Assembly (NCBI RefSeq): GCF_030412785.1
Contig: NZ_CP125295.1
Span: 5,828,001 to 5,892,000, forward strand
DNA length: 64,000 nt
Source: Paraburkholderia sabiae
GTDB lineage: Bacteria; Pseudomonadota; Gammaproteobacteria; Burkholderiales; Burkholderiaceae
Direction: 5' to 3'
A program made the translations under genes and the position numbers. Below, one piece after another: positions 37,588 through 46,397 of this stretch. The stretch's first letter is position 1. The number at the start of each line of letters is the position of its first letter. Under the pieces are notes generated by a model. The model had not been told where the DNA came from and ran no database searches. It saw only the letters and a program-made list of their open reading frames with translations.

Positions 37588-38883
37588 ATGAAAATTCTTC
37601 ATCTGCTTTCGACAGTCGACCCGCAGGCAGGCGGGCCGACTGAAGGTGTACGACAGAGCGGCGTCGCGATGGCGTCGCTGGGCCACGAGATCGAGGTCGC
37701 GTCGCTCGATGCCGCCGATGCGCCGCATGTGCGCGATTTTCCGCTGCCCGTGCATGCGCTCGGTCCGGGCCGCAACGTCTATGGCTTCACACCGGACTAC
37801 GTGCCGTGGCTCGCGCGCGAAGCGCAGCGTTTCGATGCCGTGATCGTGCACGGCCTGTGGCAGTACCACGGCTTCGGCGCGTGGCGCGCGCTGCGCGCGG
37901 CGAAGGTGCCGTATTACGTGTACACGCACGGCATGCTCGATCCGTATTTCAAGCGCACGTATCCGCTCAAGCATCTGAAGAAATGGGCGTACTGGCCGTG
38001 GGCCGAATATCGCGTGCTGCGCGACGCGGCTGCCGTGATCTTCACGACGGAAGAAGAGCGCCTGCTCGCGCGGCAGTCGTTCTGGCTGTATCGCGCGAAC
38101 GAGCGCGTCGTGCCGTTCGGCACCAACGCGCCGCCGCCGCATGCGCAGGCACTGCGTGAAGCGTTCCTGAGCGCGCATCCGAAGCTGCGCGGCAAGCGGA
38201 TCGTGCTGTTTCTCGGGCGCATTCACGAGAAGAAGGGCTGCGATCTGCTGATTCACGCATTCGCCGATCACGCGCAGCGCGATCTCGACGCGCATCTCGT
38301 GATCGCCGGACCCGATGCGACGGGCTGGCAGCGTCCGTTGCAGGCGCTCGCGCGCTCGTGCGGAATCGAAGAGCGGCTTACGTGGCCGGGCATGTTACAA
38401 GGCGATATGAAATGGGGCGCCTTCTATGCAAGCGATGTGTTCGCGCTGCCGTCGCATCAGGAGAATTTCGGCGTGGCCGTCGCTGAAGCGCTGGCGTGCG
38501 GACTGCCCGTGCTGCTGTCGGACAAGGTCGGCGTGTGGCGTGAAGTCGAAAACGATCATGCGGGCTTCGTTTCCAGCGATACCATCAACGGCACGCAGCG
38601 CAATCTGCTGAACTGGCATTCGCTCGACGCCGTCGCGAAGGCGAACATGCGCGAGCAGGCGCGCAGGACGTTCGATGCGCGCTTCGGGATTGCGAGCATG
38701 GTGGACTCGCTGACGGCACTTTTGCAGCCACAGGTTGCCGGGGCTGCTGCGCCCGTGACAGCGACTGCGGCCGCAGCGCGCGCTGGCGATCAGCAGACGC
38801 CGCAGAATACGCCGGGCGGCGGTGCCGCTATGGTGTCGAAGGTGGCGAAGGCGCCCGCGCAGAGGGAGCCGTCGGTGAATTGA
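37588..38883 (+). CDS. glycosyltransferase family 4
   Basis: A 431-residue GT-B glycosyltransferase. MKILHLLSTVDPQAGGPTEGV is the N-terminal Rossmann strand with a glycine-rich acceptor loop. VLFLGRIHEKKGCDLLIHAF opens the C-terminal half and PSHQENFGVAVAEALACGLPVLLS contains the E-x7-E motif. Residues about 376-431 are an Ala/Thr/Gln-rich tail outside the fold. It lies 96 bases after the polymerase on the same strand and ends before a bidirectional terminator. It is likely a lipid-linked repeat-unit glycosyltransferase; the close WcaI/WcaC-like context does not identify the donor. Confidence 0.87.
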   Translation: MKILHLLSTVDPQAGGPTEGVRQSGVAMASLGHEIEVASLDAADAPHVRDFPLPVHALGPGRNVYGFTPDYVPWLAREAQRFDAVIVHGLWQYHGFGAWRALRAAKVPYYVYTHGMLDPYFKRTYPLKHLKKWAYWPWAEYRVLRDAAAVIFTTEEERLLARQSFWLYRANERVVPFGTNAPPPHAQALREAFLSAHPKLRGKRIVLFLGRIHEKKGCDLLIHAFADHAQRDLDAHLVIAGPDATGWQRPLQALARSCGIEERLTWPGMLQGDMKWGAFYASDVFALPSHQENFGVAVAEALACGLPVLLSDKVGVWREVENDHAGFVSSDTINGTQRNLLNWHSLDAVAKANMREQARRTFDARFGIASMVDSLTALLQPQVAGAAAPVTATAAAARAGDQQTPQNTPGGGAAMVSKVAKAPAQREPSVN

Positions 38884-38964
38884 TCCTTTGCGAATGTCGT
38901 TCCAGCGGCCAGGATTCGCGACGCGGTCCTGGCCGTTATTTTTTCGCGCGCCTGCCTCTGCGAT

Positions 38965-39003
38965 AAAAAAATCCCGCGACATCTATCGCGGGATTTTTTA
39001 TCA
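38965..39003. terminator. bidirectional terminator between glycosyltransferase and GMC gene
   Basis: AAAAAATCCCGCGA and TCGCGGGATTTTTTA form a perfect stem with a short CATCTA loop, able to act in both directions on the convergent genes. Confidence 0.88.
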
Positions 39004-39029
39004 GCAGCCGGTGCCCGGGCAAACGTGAA

Positions 39030-40769
39030 TCACATCGCCTCATTCCCTCCGGCCCTGACCAGCGATTGCGCGGCGATCGGCAGCTTGCCGAGTTCCGCGC
39101 CCGAGCCGCCGTAGCGCATCCCCGCCGCCTCGCCGATCGGCACGATGGTCGCCGTATCGGGCTTGCCGAGCCGCTGCGCGATATGCTCCCCCAGCCGCAG
39201 CGCGAGCGCCGAAATCGTGATCGTCGGGAAGTTCGCGCCGACGGTCGGGAACACCGAACTGCCCGCGACATACAGATTGCTCATGCCATGCATCTTGCAG
39301 TCGCGATCGACGACACCTTCGCGCGGCGAATCGTGCATCCGGGTCGTGCCCATGTGATGCCACGTGCCTTCGAGTTTCGCCGGCCACGCGCGGCCCTCGA
39401 GCGGTGCGTCGAGTTCGACATCGGCGACGCCCATCATTTTCAGTTCTTCCGCGAGCAGCTGGAACGTGCGGTCGAACGTGCGCTGCACGAGTTCCGTGAG
39501 CCGCCAGTCCACTTTCACGCGCGGCAGGCCGAGACTGTCCTTGCGATCCGACAGCATCACGCGGCTGTCGCGATTCGGCTCCGCTTCGACGATCGCTTGC
39601 AGCTTCACGTCCGAAATCAGCGCACGCAGTTGCAACAGACGCGTGAGCCCGAAGCCGACGGTATCGACGGGATGCGCGGCCATCGTCAGATAGTCGTCGC
39701 GCGCGCGCCGGCCCGGCTGTTCCTTGCGATGCAGCGCCTCGCGGCAACGGATCAGCGCCTCCGATCCCGCGCTGCCCTCGCCGAAGAAACGCGAGAAGAA
39801 CCAGACGCGCGAGTTGAGCAGCTTCTCGCGCTTGATCACATCGTGCGTCAGCGCGAACTGCGACGAAATATGCGTGCCGTGCGCGGCCACCACCGGGTTC
39901 TGGTAGTGATACTTGATGTCGTATAGCTTGTTGCGCGACCACGCCTTCGTGAACTTCACCGTACCCGTCATCAGACGCGGGTGATCCATGAAGAAGCGGC
40001 CCACCAGATCGTTGCCGTTGCCGAGGCCCGCTGCCTGCACCTTGTTCGACGCCAGCAGCAGCCGCGCGTTTTCGATGCCGCCTGTAGCGAGCACGAAGAC
40101 CTTCGCGTTCACGCGAAAGCGCTTGCCCGTGAGCGTCGCGACCTCGACGCCCGTCACTTCCGTCGCTTGCGCATCGGTGTCGATATTGACGACGTTCGCG
40201 TACAGGAACACCCGCACGCGATCCGAGCGCCGCAACACCTCGCGATACACCTTGCCGAAACGCACGGGCGGACTGAACTGCGAAACGGTGTCGCGCACGT
40301 TGCCCGAACTCAGCGGATAGCGGCGCACATCGTGCCGGTTGATCTGCTGCTCCCACCACGCGGGATCGAAATTGTGCGGGCCGAGCTTGAGCAGCGCATG
40401 CGTGCGCAGATAGTACGGCGCGAGTTCTTCCAGGCCGAACGGCCAGCCGCTGTGCGCGACCCAGTCCTTCTTGTCGAAGTCCCACGGGTCGAGGGGCCGG
40501 CACCAGCCGCCCCAGCAATTGCTGCTGCCGCCGAGATAGCGGCTCCTGCAGCCGTCAGCGAAGGTATACGGGATGCCGACGTTCTCGCCACGATAGAGAT
40601 CGCGCGTTTCGTCGTCGGCCTTGTAGCCGCCGCTTTCGAGCAGGCAGCAATCGATGCCCGCGCGATCCAGCTCCATCGCGAGCGTGATACCCGCGACGCC
40701 TGCCCCGATGATGCATACCGTCGTCGACACAGCGACGCCCTGTTCGACACTGCGGGTATCGATCAACAT
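39030..40769 (-). CDS. GMC family flavin oxidoreductase
   Basis: A 579-residue FAD-dependent oxidoreductase. The FAD-binding motif GAGVAG is at about residues 22-27; RYLGGSSNCWGGW is the second flavin motif, FVLATGGIENARLLL the third, and the C-terminal domain has WHHMGTTRMHDSP and GANFPTITISALALRLGEHI with the catalytic His/Asn pair. GMC enzymes oxidise primary or secondary alcohols of sugars, choline or cholesterol. No signal peptide is present, so it acts in the cytoplasm. Its place inside a polysaccharide locus suggests oxidation of a sugar intermediate, an unusual step. Start ATG 40769 follows GGGAGCAGGGG. Confidence 0.86.
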   Translation of the reverse strand: MLIDTRSVEQGVAVSTTVCIIGAGVAGITLAMELDRAGIDCCLLESGGYKADDETRDLYRGENVGIPYTFADGCRSRYLGGSSNCWGGWCRPLDPWDFDKKDWVAHSGWPFGLEELAPYYLRTHALLKLGPHNFDPAWWEQQINRHDVRRYPLSSGNVRDTVSQFSPPVRFGKVYREVLRRSDRVRVFLYANVVNIDTDAQATEVTGVEVATLTGKRFRVNAKVFVLATGGIENARLLLASNKVQAAGLGNGNDLVGRFFMDHPRLMTGTVKFTKAWSRNKLYDIKYHYQNPVVAAHGTHISSQFALTHDVIKREKLLNSRVWFFSRFFGEGSAGSEALIRCREALHRKEQPGRRARDDYLTMAAHPVDTVGFGLTRLLQLRALISDVKLQAIVEAEPNRDSRVMLSDRKDSLGLPRVKVDWRLTELVQRTFDRTFQLLAEELKMMGVADVELDAPLEGRAWPAKLEGTWHHMGTTRMHDSPREGVVDRDCKMHGMSNLYVAGSSVFPTVGANFPTITISALALRLGEHIAQRLGKPDTATIVPIGEAAGMRYGGSGAELGKLPIAAQSLVRAGGNEAM

Positions 40770-41024
40770 CCCCTGCTCCCAGCTTGTGTTCTGTTCGAAC
40801 CTTGTACGGCCGCGTGAAGCATCGTCCGTTCTGGCCCCCCGCCGCGCATGCGAGCCGGGCTCGGCATGCGGCAACGCCCTGTGGGTCTGCACGAGCGGAA
40901 CGGCGGCGCACGCATACTGTATTCCTGCGCCAGCCAGTGCTTACGTAGGATGATGGCTCTGCGTAAGGCAGCGTATCCGCCAACTTCGCGCTTCCGGCAG
41001 ACAGAAGCGTGCATCGCGTGACCG

Positions 41025-41735
41025 TTATGAGGGACGGGGCACCTCCGCATCGAAACGCTTGCGGATGAAGCGACATGGATTGCCCCCGTAGACGCCTTCC
41101 GCCTCGAGCGAGCGGTGCACGACCGACAGCGGCGTCACGACAGCCGACCGCCCGATCGTCACGCCCATCTGCACGACGCACTTCGACGAGATCCACGCGC
41201 CGTCCTCGATGACGATGGGCGCCACGCGCAGATCCATGTTTGTTCGCATGTCATGCGAGCCCGCGCTCAGAAAACTGCCCTGCGAGATGCAGACATTCGA
41301 GCCGATTTGGATGGGCGCCTGGTTGTAGAGCCACACGTCGACGCCGAACCAGCAGTTGTCGCCGACCGTCAGGTTCCACGGCGCCTTCACGCGCACGGGA
41401 TGCACGAAGCGGCAGTTCGCGCCGATCTTCGCGCCGAACAGCCTCAGCAACGCGACGCGCACCGACGACACAGGCAGCAGCTTGTTATTGATCACGCACG
41501 CTTCGACGAAGAACCAGGCCAGCTCGGTCAGAAACCCACGCGACGCGACATAGTTGCCCTTGCCCGCTTTGCTCAGATCGATCACGCGGCCAGGCGGCTG
41601 CGTCGCACCTGCAACGTAGGGTGGAGGGTCAGGGGGCGCTGCGGCCTCGGATGCGCGCGCGGCATGCTGGTCTTTCATCCGCGCGTCCTGGCCGTCCGCT
41701 GCCCGACCGAGGGTCGGACCGAACGTGTTATCCAT
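41025..41735 (-). CDS. WcaF-like hexapeptide-repeat acetyltransferase
   Basis: A 236-residue cytoplasmic acyltransferase with a left-handed beta-helix. Repeats of the form (LIV)-G-x-x-x-x appear from about residue 112 (FGAKIGANCRFVHPVRV, VGDNCWFGVDVW, IGSNVCISQGSFL, IEDGAWISSKCVV, IGRSAVVTPLSVV), ending VYGGNPCRFIRKRF. The sequence with HDMRTNMDLRVAPIVIEDGAWIS is that of the colanic-acid WcaF family. The 75-residue N-terminal extension is Ala/Pro-rich and variable. ATG 41735 is seven bases after GGAG. It would acetylate the polysaccharide intermediate. It is separated from the GMC gene by about 255 bases on the same strand. Confidence 0.85.
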   Translation of the reverse strand: MDNTFGPTLGRAADGQDARMKDQHAARASEAAAPPDPPPYVAGATQPPGRVIDLSKAGKGNYVASRGFLTELAWFFVEACVINNKLLPVSSVRVALLRLFGAKIGANCRFVHPVRVKAPWNLTVGDNCWFGVDVWLYNQAPIQIGSNVCISQGSFLSAGSHDMRTNMDLRVAPIVIEDGAWISSKCVVQMGVTIGRSAVVTPLSVVHRSLEAEGVYGGNPCRFIRKRFDAEVPRPS

Positions 41736-41946
41736 AGTCTTCTCCATTCGATGGAAGCGCATCTGACTGTCGTCCGACTGGTTGGCCATCGCCGGAACCC
41801 GCGCGCCCTGTCGTTTGATTATCTGGCCCGCGCGAGACTATGGACGACGGCTGTCCGCCTCGTGCGGAACTTTGGCGGATCGATGCAGAGTGTCCGTATC
41901 AACATGACAGCACCGGCTTCATGACGTTTGCAGGAGGAAGAGGACA

Positions 41947-42585
41947 ATGGCTGCTCATCTTCGCTCGCGGCAGCGCGCGTCGCCCGCTCTGCTCCGGCGT
42001 GGCGGGCTGCGTTCGCGCGTACTGCTGTTGAGCGCGGCACTCGTGTCGGCGCTCGCGCTGATGCCGCACGCGCATGCGCAGAACAACGCCGCGCAGGGTA
42101 ACGGACAGAACGCCGCCAATAACAACGGCGGCAACGCCAATGGAAATGGCAACGCCGGCAACAACGCGCCGGCGCGCAAGACGGCCGCGCAGCGCACGCA
42201 GGACGACGCGCAGCGCTTGCTCGGCGGACCGTCGATGGCGCTCGGCGGCTACGACATGCAAGGCGCGACGCCCGACTCGCAGCGCGATTCGCTGCTCAAC
42301 AACGAACGCATGCGCGCCGCGAAGCCGAATACGCAGGCGGGAGGCGGCCCGCTGGCAGCAGGCGGCGACGGCCCGGCGGCAGCGCCTGCCGGCGCGGCGA
42401 TGCGGCGGCCCGCTCGCGGTGGCGCGGCAGCGAACGGCGGCGGCGCAGCGGGAGCGGGTGGCGCAGGTGGCGCTGCACAGCGCGGCGGCGCGGTGAATGC
42501 CGCCGATGTGGGCGGCGCAAACGGCGTGTACGGCAGTCCGTATAGCCAGCGCGCGGGACGCGAAATCTTCAAGTCGCCCTGGTAA
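41947..42585 (+). CDS. secreted Gly/Ala/Asn-rich protein of unknown function
   Basis: A 212-residue protein I do not recognise. A basic N-terminal region and hydrophobic core (VLLLSAALVSALALMP) end in AHAQNNAAQ, a signal peptide with probable cleavage after Ala45. The mature part starts with an Asn/Gly/Ala/Gln tract (about 46-73), has a middle region with RTQDDAQRLLGGPSMALGGYDMQG, a long Gly/Ala-rich stretch (about 130-185) and a defined end YGSPYSQRAGREIFKSPW. AGGAGGAAGAGGACA is an excellent ribosome site. It stands alone in opposite orientation inside the polysaccharide locus, so it may be an exported matrix or anchoring protein. Function is unknown. Confidence 0.7.
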   Translation: MAAHLRSRQRASPALLRRGGLRSRVLLLSAALVSALALMPHAHAQNNAAQGNGQNAANNNGGNANGNGNAGNNAPARKTAAQRTQDDAQRLLGGPSMALGGYDMQGATPDSQRDSLLNNERMRAAKPNTQAGGGPLAAGGDGPAAAPAGAAMRRPARGGAAANGGGAAGAGGAGGAAQRGGAVNAADVGGANGVYGSPYSQRAGREIFKSPW

Positions 42586-42620
42586 GCAGCACCGTCGAAC
42601 GCGAAAGCGAAGCACAAAAA

Positions 42621-42674
42621 CCGAAGGCCGCATGCAAACCGCCCGATTGCGGTTCGTCTGCGGCCTTCTCTCTT
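42621..42674 (+). terminator. terminator after the secreted-protein gene
   Basis: GAAGGCCGCA near 42623 pairs with TGCGGCCTTC near 42658, with a smaller AACCGC/GCGGTT stem inside and CTCTCTTT following. Rho-independent type, moderate strength. Confidence 0.65.
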
Positions 42675-42708
42675 TCCGCTGTCCGCGCGCCGCGCGGACG
42701 GCGCTCCA

Positions 42709-44016
42709 TCACTCCACTTCCGATTCCTCGACGCGCGCCGGCATGATCGGCGCGTTCGCCAGCGGCGCCGCGGCCTGCTTCGCCCCCGACGCATCGCCGT
42801 CGATCAGCATGGCGAGCCGCGTATCGAGCGTGAGCAGCGTCGAGAGCGGCGACAGCATCGTCTCGGCATAGCGCCGCCCGGCCGCACCCATCGCGGCGCG
42901 CTGCTCGTGATCGGCAGCCAGTGCCACGATGGCGTCGACGAGCGCCTTTGTGTCCTCGGGCGGCACCGCCACGCCATTGTTCACGACGGCCTCGTGGAGG
43001 CCGGTGCCGGGCCGCGCCATCGCGATGACCGCGCCTCCGCTCGCCAGCATGCCCGTCAGCTTCGACGGCATCACGAGGTCGGCCGCGTCACTACGCTGCG
43101 GCAGCACGTGAATATCCGCAACATTCAGCAGTTCGTTCAGCGACGACGCCGGCTGCAACGGCAGGAAGCGACAGTTGGACAAGCCCTCGCAACGCTTGAC
43201 GAGATCGTCCCGCGCCGCGCCGTTGCCGCAAAAAACGAAGCTGATGTCCTCGCGCGCGACCATGGCAGCCGCCGCCTCGGCGAGCGTTTCGATGCCCTGC
43301 TTCGCGCCGATGTTGCCCGAGTACAGCACGACTGTATTGCCCGCCGGAATGCCGAGCGTTTCGCGATACTCGCTCACGCGACCAAGCGGAAAGATGTCGC
43401 GAGTGTCGACCCAGTTCGGGAGGAACTCGGTTTTCCCGGCATCGACGCCCTTGCCGACGGCGCGCTGCACCATCTGGTTCGAGATCGACGAGACCACGTC
43501 GAAGCGCTTCAGCACGAGCCGCTCTATCCAGTAGGCGATGCGCGCGGCACGCGCGCTTTTTAGCAGGCCCAGATCGAAGGCGGCGTCGACTTCGTAGTCC
43601 TGGATATGCAGCCACGCCTTCGCGCCCGTCACGCGCGCGAGTGCCAGCGCGCCCGGCGCGCAGGCCATCGTCGGCGCGATCAGCATCACGGCGCCCGGCC
43701 GCCATGCGGCCTGTCTCGCGAGCAACGGTAACGACGCCAGCGCGAAAGACGCGAGGTGCATCATGCGCTTGAGGCCGCCCGGACGCGGTGGCACCCACAA
43801 TGGTGCGCGCCAGATCTGCACCCCGTGCATGACGTCGCGCCGATAGCGCCACATCGAGTAGCCGTCCGCGACTTTCCAGTCCGGGTAGTACGGCGGCGCG
43901 CAAACGACCCGCACCTCATGACCGCACTCCGTCAGCATCTGTGCCATCTCAGCCGTATATTTACCCGCGCCCGACAACTCGGGCGCGTAGTTGAGGCCAT
44001 AGATCAGGATCTTCAT
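42709..44016 (-). CDS. WcaI-like glycosyltransferase (GT-B)
   Basis: A 435-residue glycosyltransferase of the WcaI family (fucosyltransferase of colanic acid in enterics). MKILIYGLNYAPELSGAGKYTAEM and VVCAPPYYPDWKV are family hallmarks. The C-terminal half begins VVLYSGNIGAKQGIETLAEAA, and VLPQRSDAADLVMPSKLTGMLASGG is the donor-binding region, with K-L in place of the second Glu as in WcaI. The last 30 residues are variable. It lies next to the GDP-fucose genes gmd and fcl, which supports a GDP-fucose or GDP-mannose donor. Its own transcription unit ends in the intergenic region beside the convergent secreted-protein gene. Confidence 0.88.
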   Translation of the reverse strand: MKILIYGLNYAPELSGAGKYTAEMAQMLTECGHEVRVVCAPPYYPDWKVADGYSMWRYRRDVMHGVQIWRAPLWVPPRPGGLKRMMHLASFALASLPLLARQAAWRPGAVMLIAPTMACAPGALALARVTGAKAWLHIQDYEVDAAFDLGLLKSARAARIAYWIERLVLKRFDVVSSISNQMVQRAVGKGVDAGKTEFLPNWVDTRDIFPLGRVSEYRETLGIPAGNTVVLYSGNIGAKQGIETLAEAAAAMVAREDISFVFCGNGAARDDLVKRCEGLSNCRFLPLQPASSLNELLNVADIHVLPQRSDAADLVMPSKLTGMLASGGAVIAMARPGTGLHEAVVNNGVAVPPEDTKALVDAIVALAADHEQRAAMGAAGRRYAETMLSPLSTLLTLDTRLAMLIDGDASGAKQAAAPLANAPIMPARVEESEVE

Positions 44017-44127
44017 AGTCGATTTCCACGACGTGTGTCCGTCATGCGGCAGCGGACAGCGCTACGCCTTCCCCGTACCGACACGGCTCCCCGCCTGACG
44101 CGGAGCCGCGCGTGCCTGCCTTCGATC

Positions 44128-45270
44128 TCACGCGCCCAGCATCAGCGCGCAGCCGCGCGCGATGTTGGCCGCCGCTGACGGCGGATCGAAACGCCGTATC
44201 ACGTCCATGCAACGATGCGCCGACGCTTCGGCATCGGCGAATGCTTCCGTGGCCTTCAGCAGCGTGCGCTGCAGGCCGGCCACGTCGCCCGCAGTGAATG
44301 CATAGCCGCTCTCGCCTTCGTGCACGAGTTCGGGCACGCAGCCGCAGCTCTCGCTGACGATGACAGGACAGCCATGCGCGAGCGATTCGTTGACGACGAG
44401 GCCCCACGGTTCGCTGCGGCTCGGCAGCACCATGCAGGTCGCACCGTAGTATTCGCGCGAGAGCGGCTCGTCCTGCAGACTGCCGACGAAGGTGATCGCC
44501 CCGTCGAGCCCCAGCTCCTTCACGCGCTTGCGCAACTCGCCTTCGAGCGGCCCCGTGCCGACGATACGCAGCTGCGGATCGGGCAGCCGCTTCGCAATGC
44601 CGGCGAACGCGTCGATCAGCGTCGTGATGCCCTTCTCTTCCGACAGCCGCCCGACGTACAGAAACACGGTCGGATTGCCCGCGCGATAGTGCATGCGCTC
44701 GGCGAGCGCGCGCTCGGGCGAGAACGTGACGGGCAGCGCGGCCGCCTGACAAGGAATGAAAATCTTCTCGCGCTTCGCGCCGAGCGACACCAGATAGTCG
44801 CGGCTGCGCTCGCCGAAACCGAAGTAGCCGTCGCACAGCGAGAAGAACACGCGCTTGGGAATCGACGTGATGAGACGCTTCGGCCGGTCGCGCGCCGTCG
44901 AATCGCAGAACACGGCGCGGCGCTTGCCCGTCACGATGCACGCGGCGAGCATCGCCCAGTACTCGGGTCGGTGATAGCCGGGCAGCACGATCAGATCCGA
45001 CTTCGCCTTGAGGACTTCCCACACGAGGCGCATCGTCAGACGCCCGCGCGGCACGTCCTCGTAGCAGCCGTCGAACAGCTTGTGCATCGGATAGCGATGA
45101 AACGAATAGTCGACGTCCGAGAAACCGATACGATCATGTTCCGTGTCCGCGATCTGCACCATCGAGTAGCTGATCGCCCCCGATGCCGAGATGTTGTGCA
45201 GCGCAGAGAACACGGCGCCCTTGTGCCGTGACCACACTACGTTGTGGAAGATCGTGACTGACGCGCTCAT
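44128..45270 (-). CDS. glycosyltransferase family 4
   Basis: A 380-residue GT4 enzyme. The N-terminal half contains IVLPGYHRPEYWAMLAAC, and the C-terminal half starts FLYVGRLSEEKGITTLIDAF with LRIVGTGPLEGEL. The E-x7-E signature is intact in PSRSEPWGLVVNESLAHGCPVIVS. ATG 45270 begins MSASVTIFHNVVWSRHKGAVF; no strong ribosome site precedes it. It is transcribed leftward 107 bases after fcl, with a likely terminator between, and 112 bases before the WcaI-like gene. It should add one sugar to the repeat unit; donor unknown. Confidence 0.87.
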   Translation of the reverse strand: MSASVTIFHNVVWSRHKGAVFSALHNISASGAISYSMVQIADTEHDRIGFSDVDYSFHRYPMHKLFDGCYEDVPRGRLTMRLVWEVLKAKSDLIVLPGYHRPEYWAMLAACIVTGKRRAVFCDSTARDRPKRLITSIPKRVFFSLCDGYFGFGERSRDYLVSLGAKREKIFIPCQAAALPVTFSPERALAERMHYRAGNPTVFLYVGRLSEEKGITTLIDAFAGIAKRLPDPQLRIVGTGPLEGELRKRVKELGLDGAITFVGSLQDEPLSREYYGATCMVLPSRSEPWGLVVNESLAHGCPVIVSESCGCVPELVHEGESGYAFTAGDVAGLQRTLLKATEAFADAEASAHRCMDVIRRFDPPSAAANIARGCALMLGA

Positions 45271-45314
45271 GTTCTTACAGTCCTCATTCTGTCGAATCTG
45301 TCGATTGCCCCAGC

Positions 45315-45359
45315 AAAAAGAACGGACGTCGCCCTATCCCGGTCCCGGGCAACGTCCGT
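45315..45359 (-). terminator. terminator after fcl
   Basis: On the minus strand ACGGACGTTGCCC pairs with GGGCGACGTCCGT (12 of 13 bases) and is followed by TCTTTTTGC. It separates gmd-fcl from the downstream glycosyltransferase. Confidence 0.6.
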
Positions 45360-45376
45360 CACCAGGAGCGGTTCAT

Positions 45377-46393
45377 TCAGGCCCGCGCAGCCATCGCGAA
45401 CGACGGCGTGCGGTTCTCCCCATGCCGTCCCGTGTGCGCTTCGACGAGCTTGTCCCCGAACTTCGCGTCGTACGTCGCGGCGAACTCGCGATAGGTGTCC
45501 GCGACCCCCTGTTCCAGCCCGATGCTCGCGCGCCAGCCCATCTCCGCGAGGCGCGACACGTCGAGCAGCTTGCGCGGCGTGCCGTCCGGTTTGCTCGCAT
45601 CGAACTGCAGCTCGCCTTCGTAGCCCACGACGTCGCAGATCGTTTCGGCGAGTTCGCGGATGCTCAGGTCTTCGCCGACGCCGACGTTGAAGACGCCCGT
45701 GTTGATGTCGTGCTCGAGCACGAAGAGCGTGGCCGCGGCGAGATCGTCGACATGCAGGAATTCGCGGCGCGGTGTGCCGCTGCCCCACACGGTCAAGGTC
45801 GGATCGCCGTGCAGACGCGCCTCGTGCGCCTTGCGGATCAGCGCGGGCAGCACGTGGCTGCTCTTCAGGTCATAGTTGTCGTTCGGGCCGTACAGGTTGG
45901 TCGGCATCAGCGCGACGTAACGCGTGCCGTACTCGCGGTTGTACGCGTCGCAGAGCTTCAGCCCGGCAATCTTCGCAATCGCGTAGGCGTCGTTGGTCGG
46001 CTCGAGTTCCGAAGTCAGCAGGTACGATTCGCGGATCGGCTGCGGACACAGCTTCGGATAGATGCACGACGAGCCGAAAAACACCAGCCGGTCGACGTTC
46101 GCGCGATACGCCGCGTGAATCACGTTGGTTTCGATCACGAGGTTCTCGTAGAGAAACTCGCCCGGCTGCGTCGCGTTCGCGAGAATGCCGCCGACGCGCG
46201 CCGCTGCCAGCAGCACGACGTCGATGCGTTCGCGTTCGAAGAAAGCGTTCACCGCGGCCTGATCGGTCAGATCGAGTTCGGCATGCGTGCGCGTGACGAG
46301 ATTGCGATAGCCGTTCGTCTCGAGCTTGCGCACGAGCGCCGAGCCGACCATCCCCCGATGCCCCGCGACAAAAATGCGTGCGTTCTTGTCCAT
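45377..46393 (-). CDS. fcl: GDP-L-fucose synthase
   Basis: A 338-residue extended SDR that epimerises and reduces GDP-4-keto-6-deoxymannose to GDP-L-fucose. The NADPH site is GHRGMVGSA (about 11-19), and FFGSSCIYPK with DAYAIAKIAG supply the catalytic Ser and Y-x3-K. The sequence NVIHAAYRANVDRLVFFGSSCIYP is close to WcaG. ATG 46393 lies four bases after the gmd stop, so gmd-fcl form a translationally adjacent pair. The C-terminal 30 residues extend beyond the usual end. This gives the locus its L-fucose donor. Confidence 0.95.
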   Translation of the reverse strand: MDKNARIFVAGHRGMVGSALVRKLETNGYRNLVTRTHAELDLTDQAAVNAFFERERIDVVLLAAARVGGILANATQPGEFLYENLVIETNVIHAAYRANVDRLVFFGSSCIYPKLCPQPIRESYLLTSELEPTNDAYAIAKIAGLKLCDAYNREYGTRYVALMPTNLYGPNDNYDLKSSHVLPALIRKAHEARLHGDPTLTVWGSGTPRREFLHVDDLAAATLFVLEHDINTGVFNVGVGEDLSIRELAETICDVVGYEGELQFDASKPDGTPRKLLDVSRLAEMGWRASIGLEQGVADTYREFAATYDAKFGDKLVEAHTGRHGENRTPSFAMAARA

Positions 46394-46397
46394 GGCG

